Source of the DNA: Solimonas terrae
GTDB lineage: Bacteria; Pseudomonadota; Gammaproteobacteria; Nevskiales; Nevskiaceae
Length of the DNA stretch: 64,000 nt
NCBI RefSeq assembly: GCF_011067135.1
Contig: NZ_JAAMOW010000009.1
Coordinates: forward strand, 124,001-188,000
Direction: 5' to 3'
In this document: in pieces, positions 44,712 through 55,075 of the stretch
Layout of the letters: every line of letters begins with the position of its first letter
How positions within the stretch are numbered: position 1 is the first letter of the stretch
Position numbers and translations under genes: made by a program
The notes under the pieces: generated by a model
The model's input: the letters and a program-made list of their open reading frames with translations, nothing else
Told to the model about the DNA's origin: nothing
The model's database searches: none

Positions 44712-47078
44712 TCAGTACAGATCTTCGAGATTCGCCTTGTTCGGATCGTTGTGCGCATCCGCGGCTTCGGCTTCGGGGATGTGGTCCTGCTGCACGACCT
44801 CGAAAACCGCGTCCGGCGCGTCGGCTGGTGCCAGCTTGCCGGTGCGCGGATCGATGCGAACATCGACCAGGCCGTCCGGTCTCGGCAGGCGTTCTTCCGG
44901 GACACCTTTCAGCGCCGCGCGCATGTAGTCGATCCAGATCGGCAGCGCGGCGCGCGCGCCGACTTCACCCGGGCCCAGCGGCGCCGGCTGATCGAAACCG
45001 ACCCAGGCAATCGCCACCTGTGTTTTCTGAAAGCCGTTGAACCAGGCGTCGGTCTCGTCATTGGTCGTACCGGTTTTGCCCGCGAGATCGTTGCGATGCA
45101 GCTCATTGGTCTTCGCGCCGGTACCACGCGTTGCCACGTCGTGCATCATGTCGCTGATCAGCCAGTCGACCTGCGGCTCGATGGTGCGCGGCGCGACGCT
45201 GTCATCCGTCGTCGCGTCGGCGCCAGCAGCCGTCGCGCTGTCGCCCGGACTTTGTTGCGGCGCTGTATCCGGGCAATCCGGGCAGGCGTGCTTCGGTGCC
45301 GCCTTGTAGAGAACCTGTCCGTCGGCGTCCCGCACTTCGCTGACCAGGTACGGATCGATGACGAATCCGCCGTTGGCGATCGTTGCGTAGCCGCGGGCCA
45401 TTTCCAGCGGCGTGAACACCGCGGTGCCGAGTGCCATCGTCAGGTTGTCGGGCAACCGGTCGCCCGGCAGGCCGAAACGCGGAACGTACTGGCGGGTGTA
45501 GTCGATGCCGATGGCTTGCAGCAGACGAATCGAAACCAGATTGCGCGAGTGCACGAGTGCTTCACGCAGACTCATCGGCCCCTTGAGATCGCCCTCGAAA
45601 TTTTCCGGTCGCCAGGCGTTGTCTGCCGAGGGATCGTCGACGACCACGGGGGCGTCGAGAAACACCGATGCCGGCGTCAGACCCTGCGCCAGACCGGCGG
45701 CGTACAGAAAGGGTTTGAATCCCGAACCGGATTGTCGCCGCGCTTGCGTCACGCGATTGAACTTGTTCGCGTAGAAATCAAAACCGCCGACCAGCGCCTG
45801 GATCGCACCGTCATCGGGGCGCAGCGCGACAAATGCACCCTGCACGGCCGGAATCTCGGCCAGACGCCACCGTGCTCCGACCGGGCGGATACGCACGACA
45901 TCGCCAGGCTGCAGCGGTTTCCGGGTCAGGTTCGCCCAGGAAAACGCATCCTTGTCGAGATTCATAGGCCCGTCTTCCGTGATCAGCTGCAAGCGGTCCG
46001 CCGCGAAAGAGACCACGACCGCCGCGCGCAGATCGGCGACCGGTGGACGCGCATCGAGCGCCTGCGCAAGCTCGTCGTGCCCCTGATCGCTGAGCATGCG
46101 CAATGGCAGCTGTGCTTCCGGACCGCGCCAGCCATGCCGTTCGTCGTAGTCAAGCAGTGCTCTGCGCAGGGCTGCATTGGCCGCGAGCTGCCGGCCCGAG
46201 TCCAGCGTCGTGATCACGGTCAGGCCACGCGTATAGGCGTCGTCGCCGTAGTGCTCGACCGCCCAGGCGCGCGCCATTTCGGCGACGTACTGGGCGTCGA
46301 CGTCGAGCTTCGCCTGATACGGGTGGACGACTACCGGTTCCGCACGTGCGGCCTGATATTCGGTATCGGAAATCTCGCCAAGCGAGTGCATGCGCGACAG
46401 CACGTAGTCACGACGCTCTTTTGCGCGTTGTGGATTGGCGACCGGATTGTCGCGAGACGGCGCTTTCGGCAGGCCGGCGATGACGGCGATCTCGCCGAGA
46501 CTCAGCTGATGAATATCCTTGCCGAAGTAGACCCGTGATGCGGCGCCGACGCCATAGGCGCGCTCGCCGAGGAAGATCTTGTTCAGATACAGCTCGAGGA
46601 TTTCCTTCTTCGACAACTCATGCTCGATGCGCAACGCCAGCAGGATTTCCTTGAACTTGCGTGTGAAGGTCCGCTCGTTGCTGAGAAAGACATTGCGCGC
46701 GAGTTGCATGGTGATCGTGCTGCCGCCCTGGCTCTTCTCGCCGGACACGGCCAGCACGAACGAAGCGCGCACCAGCCCCTGCCAGTCGACGCCGGGGTGC
46801 TCGAAGAAGCGATCGTCTTCGGCAGCTAGAAAGGCGTGAATGACATTCGGCGGAATATCGTCGTAACGCAGCAAGGAACGCCGTTCGGCACCGAACTGTC
46901 CGATCAGCTTGCCGTCCTGACTGAGAACCCGCAGCGGAACGGACAGCTGCAGCTGGCGGATGCTGTCGACCGGCGGCAGATCGCGGCCCAGATAGAGTGC
47001 TCCGGCCCAGACCGCGGCCGCGCCCAGACACAACAGCACGGCCACCCCGAGGGTCGAGATCAGAATCCAGCGTTTCAT
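44712..47078 (-). CDS. mrcA: Penicillin-binding protein 1A
   Basis: Bifunctional class A peptidoglycan synthase. The 788-aa protein has an N-terminal anchor (RWILISTLGVAVLLCLGAAA), a GT51 glycosyltransferase domain with catalytic E87 in AAEDDRFFEHPGVD, an OB-like insert, and a transpeptidase domain with S452-GF-K455 (SGFKPFLYA) and KTG at 668-670 (AGKTGTTNDETDAWF). Start ATG at 47078. Divergent from pilM across 184 nt, the classical mrcA-pilM arrangement of gammaproteobacteria. An unknown gene follows closely. Confidence 0.96.
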   Translation of the reverse strand: MKRWILISTLGVAVLLCLGAAAVWAGALYLGRDLPPVDSIRQLQLSVPLRVLSQDGKLIGQFGAERRSLLRYDDIPPNVIHAFLAAEDDRFFEHPGVDWQGLVRASFVLAVSGEKSQGGSTITMQLARNVFLSNERTFTRKFKEILLALRIEHELSKKEILELYLNKIFLGERAYGVGAASRVYFGKDIHQLSLGEIAVIAGLPKAPSRDNPVANPQRAKERRDYVLSRMHSLGEISDTEYQAARAEPVVVHPYQAKLDVDAQYVAEMARAWAVEHYGDDAYTRGLTVITTLDSGRQLAANAALRRALLDYDERHGWRGPEAQLPLRMLSDQGHDELAQALDARPPVADLRAAVVVSFAADRLQLITEDGPMNLDKDAFSWANLTRKPLQPGDVVRIRPVGARWRLAEIPAVQGAFVALRPDDGAIQALVGGFDFYANKFNRVTQARRQSGSGFKPFLYAAGLAQGLTPASVFLDAPVVVDDPSADNAWRPENFEGDLKGPMSLREALVHSRNLVSIRLLQAIGIDYTRQYVPRFGLPGDRLPDNLTMALGTAVFTPLEMARGYATIANGGFVIDPYLVSEVRDADGQVLYKAAPKHACPDCPDTAPQQSPGDSATAAGADATTDDSVAPRTIEPQVDWLISDMMHDVATRGTGAKTNELHRNDLAGKTGTTNDETDAWFNGFQKTQVAIAWVGFDQPAPLGPGEVGARAALPIWIDYMRAALKGVPEERLPRPDGLVDVRIDPRTGKLAPADAPDAVFEVVQQDHIPEAEAADAHNDPNKANLEDLY

Positions 47079-47169
47079 GGCGTACCCGCGGCTGCGGGCG
47101 GACCCGGAGCTGCAAATTAGTTGGAAATGTTTACTTAAGCTTCAGATAGTTGCCGGACGAATCTAGTGT

Positions 47170-47197
47170 TGCGCCGGAAGACCTTTCCGTTATAGTA
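47170..47197 (+). promoter_or_regulatory. Candidate pilMNOPQ promoter
   Basis: TTGCGC (47170-47175), a 16-nt spacer and TATAGT (47192-47197) form a plausible sigma-70 promoter 65 nt before the pilM ATG, in the 184-nt gap shared with divergent mrcA. Confidence 0.5.
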
Positions 47198-47262
47198 CGG
47201 TTCCGGGCCGGAAAAGTGTTTCGGGCACGCGGGGGAAAGTCAACGCAGCGGCATGAGGCTAT

Positions 47263-48351
47263 ATGGCGATCAAGCAATCGCTGTTTGGCGGGGGAGACCA
47301 GCATTTGATTGGCCTGGACATCAGTTCCAGTTCGGTCAAGTTGCTGGAGCTGACGCGCAAGGGAGAGCGGTTTCACGTCGAGTCGTACGCCGTGGAGCCG
47401 CTGCCACCGAACGCCGTCTCCGACAAACAGATCGCGGAACCCAAGCTGGTGGCAGACGCCATCAGCCGTGCTGTGAACCGTGCCGGGACGCGCACCCGCC
47501 AGGCCTCGGTTGCCGTGTCGGGCGCGGCGGTGATTTCCAAGATCATCGAGATGCCGGCATCGCTGACCGAAGACGAACTCGAAGAACAGATTCGAGCCGA
47601 AGCCGACCAGTACATTCCGTATCCGATCGATGAGGTCAATGTCGATTTCGAAGTCCTCGGCAAGAACGCCAAGAACAGCGAAATGGCCGACGTGCTGCTG
47701 GCAGCGTGTCGCAAGGAATTCGTCGATCAGCGCTGCGCGGCGCTGGAACTCGCCGGCCTGAAACCCAAGGTTGTCGACATCGAAACCTATGCGCTGGAGA
47801 ACGCCAGCGTGTTCCTGCAGCACCAGATGCCAGACGGCGGGCGCGGACGGACGATCGCCATCGTCGACATCGGCGCACACACGACGTCGGTGCTGGTTTT
47901 GCACGACGGGCACACGGTCTACACGCGCGATCAGGGTTTCGGTGGCCGCCAGCTCACCGAAGAAGTGATGCGCCATTACGGCATGTCGTTCGACGAGGCG
48001 ACCAAGGCCAAGAGCAGCGGCAGCCTGCCGGAAGATTACGCCAGCGAAGTGCTGCCGAACTTCGTTGCCGACATGGGCCAGCAGATCGATCGCTCCCTGC
48101 AGTTTTTCTTTTCGGCGATGACGCAGTACACGCATATCGACCAGATCATCCTGGCCGGCGGCTGCGCGCAGATCGAGGGCATCGATGCGCAGATTCAGGA
48201 ACGTCTGCAGATCCCGACCGTCGTCGCGAAGCCGTTCGCACAGATGAGCGTCAGCTCGCGCGCCAAGCCCGCGGTGCTGGCGCGCGAAGAAGCGTCGCTG
48301 CTGATCGCCTGCGGATTGGCATTCCGCGCGTTCGACGAGCCCAAGACATGA
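47263..48351 (+). CDS. pilM: Type IV pilus assembly protein PilM
   Basis: Cytoplasmic actin/FtsA-fold ATP-binding protein of the pilus alignment complex; it binds the PilN cytoplasmic tail. The 362-aa protein has HLIGLDISSSSVKLLELTRK (phosphate 1), IAIVDIGAHTTSVLVLHDGH (phosphate 2) and IILAGGCAQIEGIDAQI (adenosine loop). First gene of the operon; its stop overlaps the pilN start (ATGA). Confidence 0.96.
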   Translation: MAIKQSLFGGGDQHLIGLDISSSSVKLLELTRKGERFHVESYAVEPLPPNAVSDKQIAEPKLVADAISRAVNRAGTRTRQASVAVSGAAVISKIIEMPASLTEDELEEQIRAEADQYIPYPIDEVNVDFEVLGKNAKNSEMADVLLAACRKEFVDQRCAALELAGLKPKVVDIETYALENASVFLQHQMPDGGRGRTIAIVDIGAHTTSVLVLHDGHTVYTRDQGFGGRQLTEEVMRHYGMSFDEATKAKSSGSLPEDYASEVLPNFVADMGQQIDRSLQFFFSAMTQYTHIDQIILAGGCAQIEGIDAQIQERLQIPTVVAKPFAQMSVSSRAKPAVLAREEASLLIACGLAFRAFDEPKT

Positions 48352-48935
48352 CCACGCGCATCAATCTACGCGACTGGCGGCGCGAACGCCGCGAACTGCG
48401 CAAGAAGCAGTTCGCGCAAATGATGGGGCTGGGCGCGATCGCCGCCATCGCGGTGGTCGGCATTTCCTGGCTGGTCATGAGCGGGGCCGTCGACAACCAG
48501 CAGGCCCGCAATCAGCGGCTGCAGGCCGAAATCAAGGAAATGGACCAGAAGATCAAGGAGATCGAGGACCTGGAGAAGGTCAAGTCGAATCTGCTGGCGC
48601 GCATGCGCGTGATCGAGGACCTGCAGGCCAATCGCGCGGCGACCGTGCATTTCTTCGACGAGATCGTCAGCACCCTGCCCGAGGGCGTGAACCTCACGTC
48701 GCTGAAACAGGCTGGCGGCAGTGTGACCATCGACGGCATTGCCGACTCGAATGGCCGCATTTCGACGTACATGAAAAACCTCGATGCCTCGCCCTGGTTT
48801 GCCGACCCGCGTTTGATCGTCATCACGACCAACGACAAGAGCAGCGGCAACAAATCCAAGTTCACGCTCAGCGTGAAGGTGCTCAAGCGGCCAAGCGAGA
48901 AGAATGCGGACGACGACGAGGGGACGGATCCATGA
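48348..48935 (+). CDS. pilN: Type IV pilus assembly protein PilN
   Basis: A 195-aa bitopic inner-membrane protein. The N-terminal tail TTRINLRDWRRERRELRKKQ contains the conserved INLLPWR-type PilM-binding motif (INLRDWR here). It is followed by one helix (GAIAAIAVVGISWLVM), a coiled coil (QNQRLQAEIKEM onward region) and a periplasmic ferredoxin-like domain. Coupled to both neighbours by 4-nt ATGA overlaps. Pairs with PilO to link the inner platform to PilQ. Confidence 0.95.
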   Translation: MTTRINLRDWRRERRELRKKQFAQMMGLGAIAAIAVVGISWLVMSGAVDNQQARNQRLQAEIKEMDQKIKEIEDLEKVKSNLLARMRVIEDLQANRAATVHFFDEIVSTLPEGVNLTSLKQAGGSVTIDGIADSNGRISTYMKNLDASPWFADPRLIVITTNDKSSGNKSKFTLSVKVLKRPSEKNADDDEGTDP

Positions 48936-49579
48936 CCTTCCAGGAGATCGTCCGCCAGCTGCAGACGCTGGACATGAACAATCCGGGCGCGTGGCCCAGG
49001 TGGACACGCATTGCGGCGGCCATCGTGCTCGGAATCGTCCTGATTGCGGCCGGTGAGTGGTTCCTCGTCAAACCGGTACACGAGGATCTGGAAATCGCCC
49101 GGGCGCAGGAGCAGAGCCTGCGCCAGCAGTTCGAAGAAAAGCAGAAGAAGGTCGCCGGGCTCGATGCCTATCGCGAACAGCTGGCCGAGATGGAGCGCTC
49201 GTTCGGGGCCATGCTCAAGCAGCTGCCGAGCAAGGCCGAGGTTGCCAATCTCCTCAACGACATTTCTCAGGCCCGCATCGCCAGCAGTCTGGAAGAACGG
49301 CTGTTCCAGCCGCAGGGCGAGATTCCGAAAGAGTTCTACGCCGAGATACCGAACAAGATCGTCGTGCTCGGCACGTATCACGAAATGGGCAATTTCGTCA
49401 GTGCAGTGGCCGCGCTGCCACGCATCGTGACCATCGAAGATGTCGAGATCAGAACGGCGAACGGCAAGTCCGGCGAACAGACGCTGAGCATGACCGCGCT
49501 CGCCAAGACGTATCGCTATCTCGATGATGACGAGATCGCGGCGCAGAAGCCGGCGAAGGGCAAGGGGAAAAAGAAATGA
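48932..49579 (+). CDS. pilO: Type IV pilus assembly protein PilO
   Basis: A 215-aa inner-membrane protein with a single helix (WTRIAAAIVLGIVLIAAGEW), a coiled coil (EDLEIARAQEQSLRQQFEEK) and a periplasmic domain (YHEMGNFVSAVAALPRIVTI). It dimerises with PilN. The C-terminus is unusually basic (KPAKGKGKKK). Starts in the ATGA shared with pilN and ends in the ATGA shared with pilP. Confidence 0.95.
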   Translation: MTFQEIVRQLQTLDMNNPGAWPRWTRIAAAIVLGIVLIAAGEWFLVKPVHEDLEIARAQEQSLRQQFEEKQKKVAGLDAYREQLAEMERSFGAMLKQLPSKAEVANLLNDISQARIASSLEERLFQPQGEIPKEFYAEIPNKIVVLGTYHEMGNFVSAVAALPRIVTIEDVEIRTANGKSGEQTLSMTALAKTYRYLDDDEIAAQKPAKGKGKKK

Positions 49580-50079
49580 ATGCCCGCGCGTGTGCCTTGA
49601 TCTGTGTCGCTGTGCTGGCCGGGTGTGGCTCCGGCATGTCCGATCTCGATCGCTACATTGCCGAAGTGAAGGCGCGCAAGTCCAAGGACATCGAGCCGAT
49701 TCCGCAGATCAAGCCGTACCAGCCATACGAATACACGATGGCCGACAAGCGTGATCCCTTCGTGCTGGTCGAGCCGCGCAATGAACAGGCCAACCCGAAT
49801 GGGCCGCGGCCCGACCTGCGCCGCAATCGGGAGCCGCTGGAAGACTATCCGCTTGATGCTCTGCGCATGGTCGGCATCATCAGCACGCCGCAAGGGACTT
49901 TTGCACTGGTCAAGGCGCCCGATGCCGTCGTGCACCGGGTCGCATTGCATGACCATATGGGACAGAACTATGGCGAGGTGGTGCACATCACCGAGTCGGA
50001 AATCAGCCTGCTCGAACTGGTACCGGACGGTTTCGGTGGCTGGACGCAGCGCCAGGCCAGCCTCGCGCTGAGCCAGTAG
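49576..50079 (+). CDS. pilP: Type IV pilus lipoprotein PilP
   Basis: A 167-aa lipoprotein (signal NARACALICVAVLAGC, lipobox LAGC) that joins PilNO to the secretin. The conserved P-x-Y-x-Y stretch is IKPYQPYEYTMADKRDPFV, and the C-terminal beta domain is LDALRMVGIISTPQGTFALV ... VHITESEISLLELVPDGFGG. Coupled to pilO by ATGA; pilQ follows after 19 nt with its own ribosome site. Confidence 0.95.
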   Translation: MNARACALICVAVLAGCGSGMSDLDRYIAEVKARKSKDIEPIPQIKPYQPYEYTMADKRDPFVLVEPRNEQANPNGPRPDLRRNREPLEDYPLDALRMVGIISTPQGTFALVKAPDAVVHRVALHDHMGQNYGEVVHITESEISLLELVPDGFGGWTQRQASLALSQ

Positions 50080-50098
50080 GAATATTCAGGGAGTCGTC

Positions 50099-52174
50099 AT
50101 GTTGAAGCGCACCGCCTGGTGGTCAGAACATAAAATTGTCGGCCTGCTGCTCGTGCTCGTTACCGGCGCTGCGCAGGCTCAGGGGGTCGGACACCTGCTC
50201 CAGGGTCTCGACTTCGTCGCCCAGCCAGGCGATCGCGTCCTGCTGACGCTGACGCTGTCGGACACGGCGCCGGAACCGAATGTGTTCACGGTCGACCAGC
50301 CCGCCAGGATTTCGATTGACTTGCCTGATACGGCGGTCGCGCTGGCGCAACCGCATCGCCGGATCGACGTCGGCGACGTCGCCGGCATCGATGCGGTGGA
50401 GGCAAACGGTAGGACCCGAATCGTGGTCTCGCTGCACCAGAGTGCTCCCTATCAACTGCGCCGCGATGGCAACAAGCTCTATGTCGAAATCGAGAGCCCG
50501 GCCGCGGTGGCGGCCGCAAGCAGCCATGACGCTGCCGCCGTCGCCGGTGCCAGCAGCATCGGCAACGTCGATTTTCGCCGCGGCGAAAAGGGTGAAGGAC
50601 GCATCGTTGTCAGCCTGAGCAATCCGCAGACCATCGTCGACGTGCACGATGACAATGATCGCATCGTTGCGGTGTTCAAGAACACCAGCCTGCCTGACAA
50701 GCTTGCGCGGCGCCTCGATGTGCTCGATTTCGCGACTCCGGTGAAGTATGTCGATATCAAGCATGACGGTGCCGACACGCAGTTGATCGTGACGCCCAGC
50801 CAGGGCGCCGCCTTCGACCAGGCGGCCTACCAGTCGAACGGCGAGTTCACACTGGAGCTGCAGCCGCTGACGCAGGCCAAGCTCGAAGAGCGCAAGCGCA
50901 ACGAACCGCAGTACAAGGGTGAACGGATCTCGCTGTCGTTCCAGAGCATCGACGTGCGCGCGCTGTTGCAGATCATCGCCGACGTCGCCGGCACCAACAT
51001 GGTGATCAGCGACTCCGTGCATGGCGACATCGCGATGCGACTGCAGAACGTTCCCTGGGACCAGGCACTCGATATCATCCTGCGCTCCAAGGGCCTGGGC
51101 ATGCGTCAGCAGGGCAACGTCATGATGGTCGCGCCGATCGACGAGATTGCCGCGCGAGAAAAGGCCGAGCTGGAAGCCCAGCAGCAGAAGACCGACCTCG
51201 CCCCCTTGCGTTCGGAAATCATCCAGGTCAACTACGCGAAGGCGTCGGACATCAAGGCATTGCTGGGCTCGGACAAGACCTCGATGCTCAGCGAACGCGG
51301 TCGGGTGACCGTCGACGAGCGCACCAACACCCTCCTCGTGCTGGAGACCCGCGAAAAGATCGACGAGATCCGGCAGCTGGTCGCACGGCTGGACGTGCCG
51401 GTGCGACAGGTGCTGATCGAATCGCGCATCGTCATCGCCAACGAGGATTTCGCGCGCGATATCGGCACCAAGTTCGGCGTCAATACGATCGGGTCGGTCG
51501 GCAACACGCGCATCGGTCAGAGCGGCACGGCGCTTGGTGCAAACCAGGTGGCCAACGGCAGCATCCCGTCGCTCGACGACTCCTACTCGATCAACCTGCC
51601 TGCCGCCGCCGCCGCGCCGAGCATCGGCTGGAGCATTCTCGGGTCCGACTTCCAGATCGATCTTGAGTTGCAGGCCCTGCAGACCGAAGGCCGCGGCGAA
51701 GTGATTTCCTCGCCGCGTGTGGTCACTGCCAACGGCAAGCAGGCGACGATCGAACAGGGTCGCGAAATTCCGTACCAGACCTCGAGCGGCAATTCCGGAA
51801 CGAACACCCAGTTCAAGAAGGCCGTGCTGTCGCTGACGGTTTCGCCACAGATCACGCCGGACAATCGCGTCATCATGGATCTCAACGTCACCAACGACAG
51901 TCAGGGCGAGAATGTCACGACGGGTTCGGGGTCGGCGCCGGCCATCGACACGCGCAAGCTCGACACCCAGGTGCTGATCCGCAGTGGTGACACCGTGGTT
52001 CTCGGTGGCGTATTCCAGCGTGAGTCGACGACTGGCGCATCGAAGGTGCCGTTGCTGGGCGACGTACCGCTGCTCGGCTTCCTGTTCCGCAACAGCAGCA
52101 AATCGGACACCAAGCGCGAGTTGCTGATCTTCGTGACCCCCAAGGTTCTCCAGGACGGCTTGAAGGTCAACTGA
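50099..52174 (+). CDS. pilQ: Type IV pilus secretin PilQ
   Basis: Outer-membrane secretin through which the pilus passes. The 691-aa protein has a signal region, an AMIN domain that binds peptidoglycan (DRVLLTLTLSDTAPEPNVFT), a second AMIN-like part, an STN/N0 domain (RISLSFQSIDVRALLQIIAD), a secretin N1 domain, and the C-terminal secretin (VLIESRIVIANEDFARDIGT ... QIDLELQALQTEGRGEVISS ... TVVLGGVFQRE, ending LLIFVTPKVLQDGLKVN). Ends the pil genes; aroK starts 55 nt later. Confidence 0.96.
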   Translation: MLKRTAWWSEHKIVGLLLVLVTGAAQAQGVGHLLQGLDFVAQPGDRVLLTLTLSDTAPEPNVFTVDQPARISIDLPDTAVALAQPHRRIDVGDVAGIDAVEANGRTRIVVSLHQSAPYQLRRDGNKLYVEIESPAAVAAASSHDAAAVAGASSIGNVDFRRGEKGEGRIVVSLSNPQTIVDVHDDNDRIVAVFKNTSLPDKLARRLDVLDFATPVKYVDIKHDGADTQLIVTPSQGAAFDQAAYQSNGEFTLELQPLTQAKLEERKRNEPQYKGERISLSFQSIDVRALLQIIADVAGTNMVISDSVHGDIAMRLQNVPWDQALDIILRSKGLGMRQQGNVMMVAPIDEIAAREKAELEAQQQKTDLAPLRSEIIQVNYAKASDIKALLGSDKTSMLSERGRVTVDERTNTLLVLETREKIDEIRQLVARLDVPVRQVLIESRIVIANEDFARDIGTKFGVNTIGSVGNTRIGQSGTALGANQVANGSIPSLDDSYSINLPAAAAAPSIGWSILGSDFQIDLELQALQTEGRGEVISSPRVVTANGKQATIEQGREIPYQTSSGNSGTNTQFKKAVLSLTVSPQITPDNRVIMDLNVTNDSQGENVTTGSGSAPAIDTRKLDTQVLIRSGDTVVLGGVFQRESTTGASKVPLLGDVPLLGFLFRNSSKSDTKRELLIFVTPKVLQDGLKVN

Positions 52175-52229
52175 ATGCTGGCGCAGGATCGAAGCCGGTT
52201 CATGGTCTAGCGCGAAGGCGGCGCAGGCA

Positions 52230-52763
52230 ATGACGGGTGGTTGCAATATCTTCCTGATCGGCCCCATGGGCGCCGGCAAGACAACGGTCGGCCGGCGCCT
52301 GGCCGAACTCCGCGGTCTGGAATTCATCGACAGCGATCACGAGATCGAGGCGCGCACCGGCGTCGACATCCCCTATATCTTCGAGCGCGAAGGCGAAGCG
52401 GGATTCCGCAAGCGCGAAAGCCAGATGATCAGCGAACTGGTCATGCGTGGCGGCATCGTGCTGGCGACCGGCGGTGGTGCCGTGCTCGATGCCGACAACC
52501 GTCGTGTGCTGGCGGCGCACGGCTATGTCGTCTACCTGCATGCGTCGGTCGACCAGCAATTGCATCGTACCTCGCGTGCCGACAATCGGCCGCTGCTGCA
52601 CAACGTCAGCGACCGGCGCGGCGTACTGAGCAGTCTGTTCGCGCAGCGCGATCCTCTCTATCGCGAGATCGCCGATCTGATCGTCAGCACCGACGGACGC
52701 AGCGCCAAAACCCTGGTACACGAAATCGAACAGGGGCTGGACGGTTCGGCGCCGCCCATTTGA
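52230..52763 (+). CDS. aroK: Shikimate kinase
   Basis: Phosphorylates shikimate in aromatic amino acid synthesis. The 177-aa P-loop kinase has Walker A GPMGAGKTTVGRRLAE, the substrate-binding DSDHEIEARTGVDIPYIFER, and the FRKRES and ATGGGAVLD motifs of the family. The pilQ-aroK-aroB order is widely conserved in gammaproteobacteria, with aroK-aroB gapped by 40 nt here. Confidence 0.96.
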   Translation: MTGGCNIFLIGPMGAGKTTVGRRLAELRGLEFIDSDHEIEARTGVDIPYIFEREGEAGFRKRESQMISELVMRGGIVLATGGGAVLDADNRRVLAAHGYVVYLHASVDQQLHRTSRADNRPLLHNVSDRRGVLSSLFAQRDPLYREIADLIVSTDGRSAKTLVHEIEQGLDGSAPPI

Positions 52764-52803
52764 TACGATGCCCGCCGCAGCCTGAGCTGCGCGTTCATGA
52801 CCC

Positions 52804-53895
52804 ATGGATACTCTCGACGTCGAACTCGGCACGCGCCGCTATCCGATACACATCGGGGCCGGCCTGCTGCAGCGCCCCGATCTGCTGGACGCCGTTCGCA
52901 CCCGCCCGCTGCGGCTGATCACCGACCAGCACGTCGCCGCGCACTATCTGGCAGGCGTGCAAGGCAGCCTGTCGCTCGATTCGCAGCACGTGCTGGTGCT
53001 GCCGCCGGGCGAAACCAGCAAGACGCTGGCCAGCGTCGAACAGATCATGGACTGGCTGCTGGCCTCGCGCCTGCCGCGCGACGGCTTGCTGATTGCGCTG
53101 GGGGGCGGCGTGATCGGCGACCTGGTCGGTTTCTGTGCGGCGATCTATCAGCGCGGCATCGATTTCGTGCAGCTGCCCACGACGCTGCTCGCGCAGGTCG
53201 ATTCCTCGGTCGGCGGCAAGACCGGCGTGAATCATCCGCGCGGCAAGAACATGATCGGTGCCTTTCATCAGCCTCGGCTGGTGCTCGCCGATACCGCAAC
53301 GCTCGTGACCCTGCCGGTGCGCGAGCGGCTCGCTGGCATCGCCGAAATCATCAAGTACGGCATGCTCGGCGACGCCGGCTTTTTCGCCTGGCTGGAGCAA
53401 AAGCTCGAGGCGCTGCTGGCGCTTGACGACGCTGCGCTGCGCTACGCCGTTCGCCGCAGCTGCGAGATGAAGGCAGCGATCGTCGCCCAGGACGAACGCG
53501 AATCGCTGGCCGGCGGCGCCGGGCCGCGCGCGCTGCTCAATCTCGGTCATACCTTTGCGCACGCGATCGAGACCTTCACCCACTACAACGAATGGCTGCA
53601 CGGCGAAGCCGTTGCAGTCGGACTGTGCATGGCGGCCGATCTGTCCGCGCGGCTCGGCTGGCTGTCGACGCCGGACGCGCAGCGTTGCCGGCAGTTGATC
53701 GAACGCAGCGGCCTTCCGGTGCAGGTCCCGGCCGGCATGCGCGCCGACGACTTCCGCGCGCTCATGAGTCTCGACAAGAAGGTCGCCAGCGGCAAGTTGC
53801 GCTTGATCCTCATGCGCCGGCTCGGCGAGGCCGTCGTCAGCGGCGATTTCGATCCGGCAGCGCTCGACGCCACCTTGCGGCACTACACCGCCTGA
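52804..53895 (+). CDS. aroB: 3-dehydroquinate synthase
   Basis: NAD- and metal-dependent enzyme that converts DAHP to 3-dehydroquinate. The 363-aa protein carries the full signature [50 protein letters not shown] and [12 protein letters not shown], which contains a zinc histidine. It comes before aroK in the pathway but after it on the chromosome. Followed at 4 nt by the dgt-like gene. Confidence 0.97.
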   Translation: MDTLDVELGTRRYPIHIGAGLLQRPDLLDAVRTRPLRLITDQHVAAHYLAGVQGSLSLDSQHVLVLPPGETSKTLASVEQIMDWLLASRLPRDGLLIALGGGVIGDLVGFCAAIYQRGIDFVQLPTTLLAQVDSSVGGKTGVNHPRGKNMIGAFHQPRLVLADTATLVTLPVRERLAGIAEIIKYGMLGDAGFFAWLEQKLEALLALDDAALRYAVRRSCEMKAAIVAQDERESLAGGAGPRALLNLGHTFAHAIETFTHYNEWLHGEAVAVGLCMAADLSARLGWLSTPDAQRCRQLIERSGLPVQVPAGMRADDFRALMSLDKKVASGKLRLILMRRLGEAVVSGDFDPAALDATLRHYTA

Positions 53896-53899
53896 ACGC

Positions 53900-55054
53900 G
53901 TGAACGCCGAGCTTGCGCCCTATGCTGCCGACGACGCGCGCTCCCGCGGTCGCCGGCACCGCGAAGATGGCGCCGGGCATCGCAGCGAATACCAGCGCGA
54001 TCGCGATCGCATCATCCACTCCGCCGCGTTCCGCCGGCTTGAATACAAGACCCAGGTTTTCGTCAATCACGAAGGCGACCTGTTCCGCACGCGGCTGACG
54101 CATTCGGTCGAGGTTGCGCAGATCGCGCGCACGATTGCACGCAGTCTGCGCCTGCACGAAGACCTCTGCGAAGCCGTGTCGCTGGCGCACGATCTTGGCC
54201 ATACGCCGTTCGGCCACGCCGGACAGGACGCACTCGACGAATGCATGAAGCCCTACGGCGGCTTCGAGCACAATGCGCAGTCCTTGCGCGTTGTCGACGA
54301 GCTGGAAGACAAGTACGCCGAATTCCTCGGCCTCAATCTGATGTTCGAGACGCGCGAGGGCATACTGAAGCATTGCTCCAAGGCCCGCGCCGAACAACTT
54401 GGCGAGGTTGCCGAACGCTTCCTGAGCAATCGGCAGACGACGCTCGAAGCCCAGCTTGCCAACCGCGCCGACGAGATCGCGTACAACAATCACGATATCG
54501 ATGACGGCCTGCGCGCGCGTCTGTTGACGATCGATCAGCTGCGCCAGGTCACGCTGTTCCGGCGCCACCACGACGAAGTGATCAATCGTTACGGGCAGAT
54601 CACACTCAAGCAGCAGCGCCACGAAACGATCCGTCGCATCATCAATACGCTGGTCACCGACCTGATCGCCCACTCGAAGCGTGCACTGATCGATGCCGGG
54701 ATCACGAGCCTTGAAGACGTGCGCGCGCGACCGCTGCCGCTGATCGCGTTCTCGCCGGCACTCAGTGCCGAGAACGACGAGCTCAAACGCTTCCTGCGCG
54801 AGCACTTGTACCGTCACCATCAGGTGTACCGCATGATGGTCAAGGCCAAGCGGGTGATTCATGGCCTGTTCGACGCCTTCATCCACGATGCGCGATTGAT
54901 GCCGCCCGATTTCCATGCCCAGGCACAGGGGCTGGAGGCCGTGGAAGGTGCCGCCGGACGAGCCCGGGTGGTCGCCGACTACATTGCCGGCATGACCGAT
55001 CGCTACGCGATCGACGAGCACGAACGGCTGTTCGACCCGCGCCGCCTGCGCTGA
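53900..55054 (+). CDS. dGTPase-like HD-domain deoxynucleoside triphosphohydrolase
   Basis: A 384-aa HD-superfamily protein of the deoxyguanosinetriphosphate triphosphohydrolase-like type 2 group, shorter than Escherichia coli Dgt. Metal-binding motifs are [19 protein letters not shown], the HD in [15 protein letters not shown], and [13 protein letters not shown]. The N-terminus [20 protein letters not shown] is canonical. It starts with GTG at 53900, 4 nt after aroB, so it is the last gene of the pil-aro transcript. It controls dNTP levels. Confidence 0.93.
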   Translation: MNAELAPYAADDARSRGRRHREDGAGHRSEYQRDRDRIIHSAAFRRLEYKTQVFVNHEGDLFRTRLTHSVEVAQIARTIARSLRLHEDLCEAVSLAHDLGHTPFGHAGQDALDECMKPYGGFEHNAQSLRVVDELEDKYAEFLGLNLMFETREGILKHCSKARAEQLGEVAERFLSNRQTTLEAQLANRADEIAYNNHDIDDGLRARLLTIDQLRQVTLFRRHHDEVINRYGQITLKQQRHETIRRIINTLVTDLIAHSKRALIDAGITSLEDVRARPLPLIAFSPALSAENDELKRFLREHLYRHHQVYRMMVKAKRVIHGLFDAFIHDARLMPPDFHAQAQGLEAVEGAAGRARVVADYIAGMTDRYAIDEHERLFDPRRLR

Positions 55055-55075
55055 GGCGACAAGGCCGCTATGGCG

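Noticed and set aside
48348-50079. Short ATGA overlaps in pilMNOP as frameshift sites
   Set aside because: They are ordinary translational coupling between separate complete genes of normal length.
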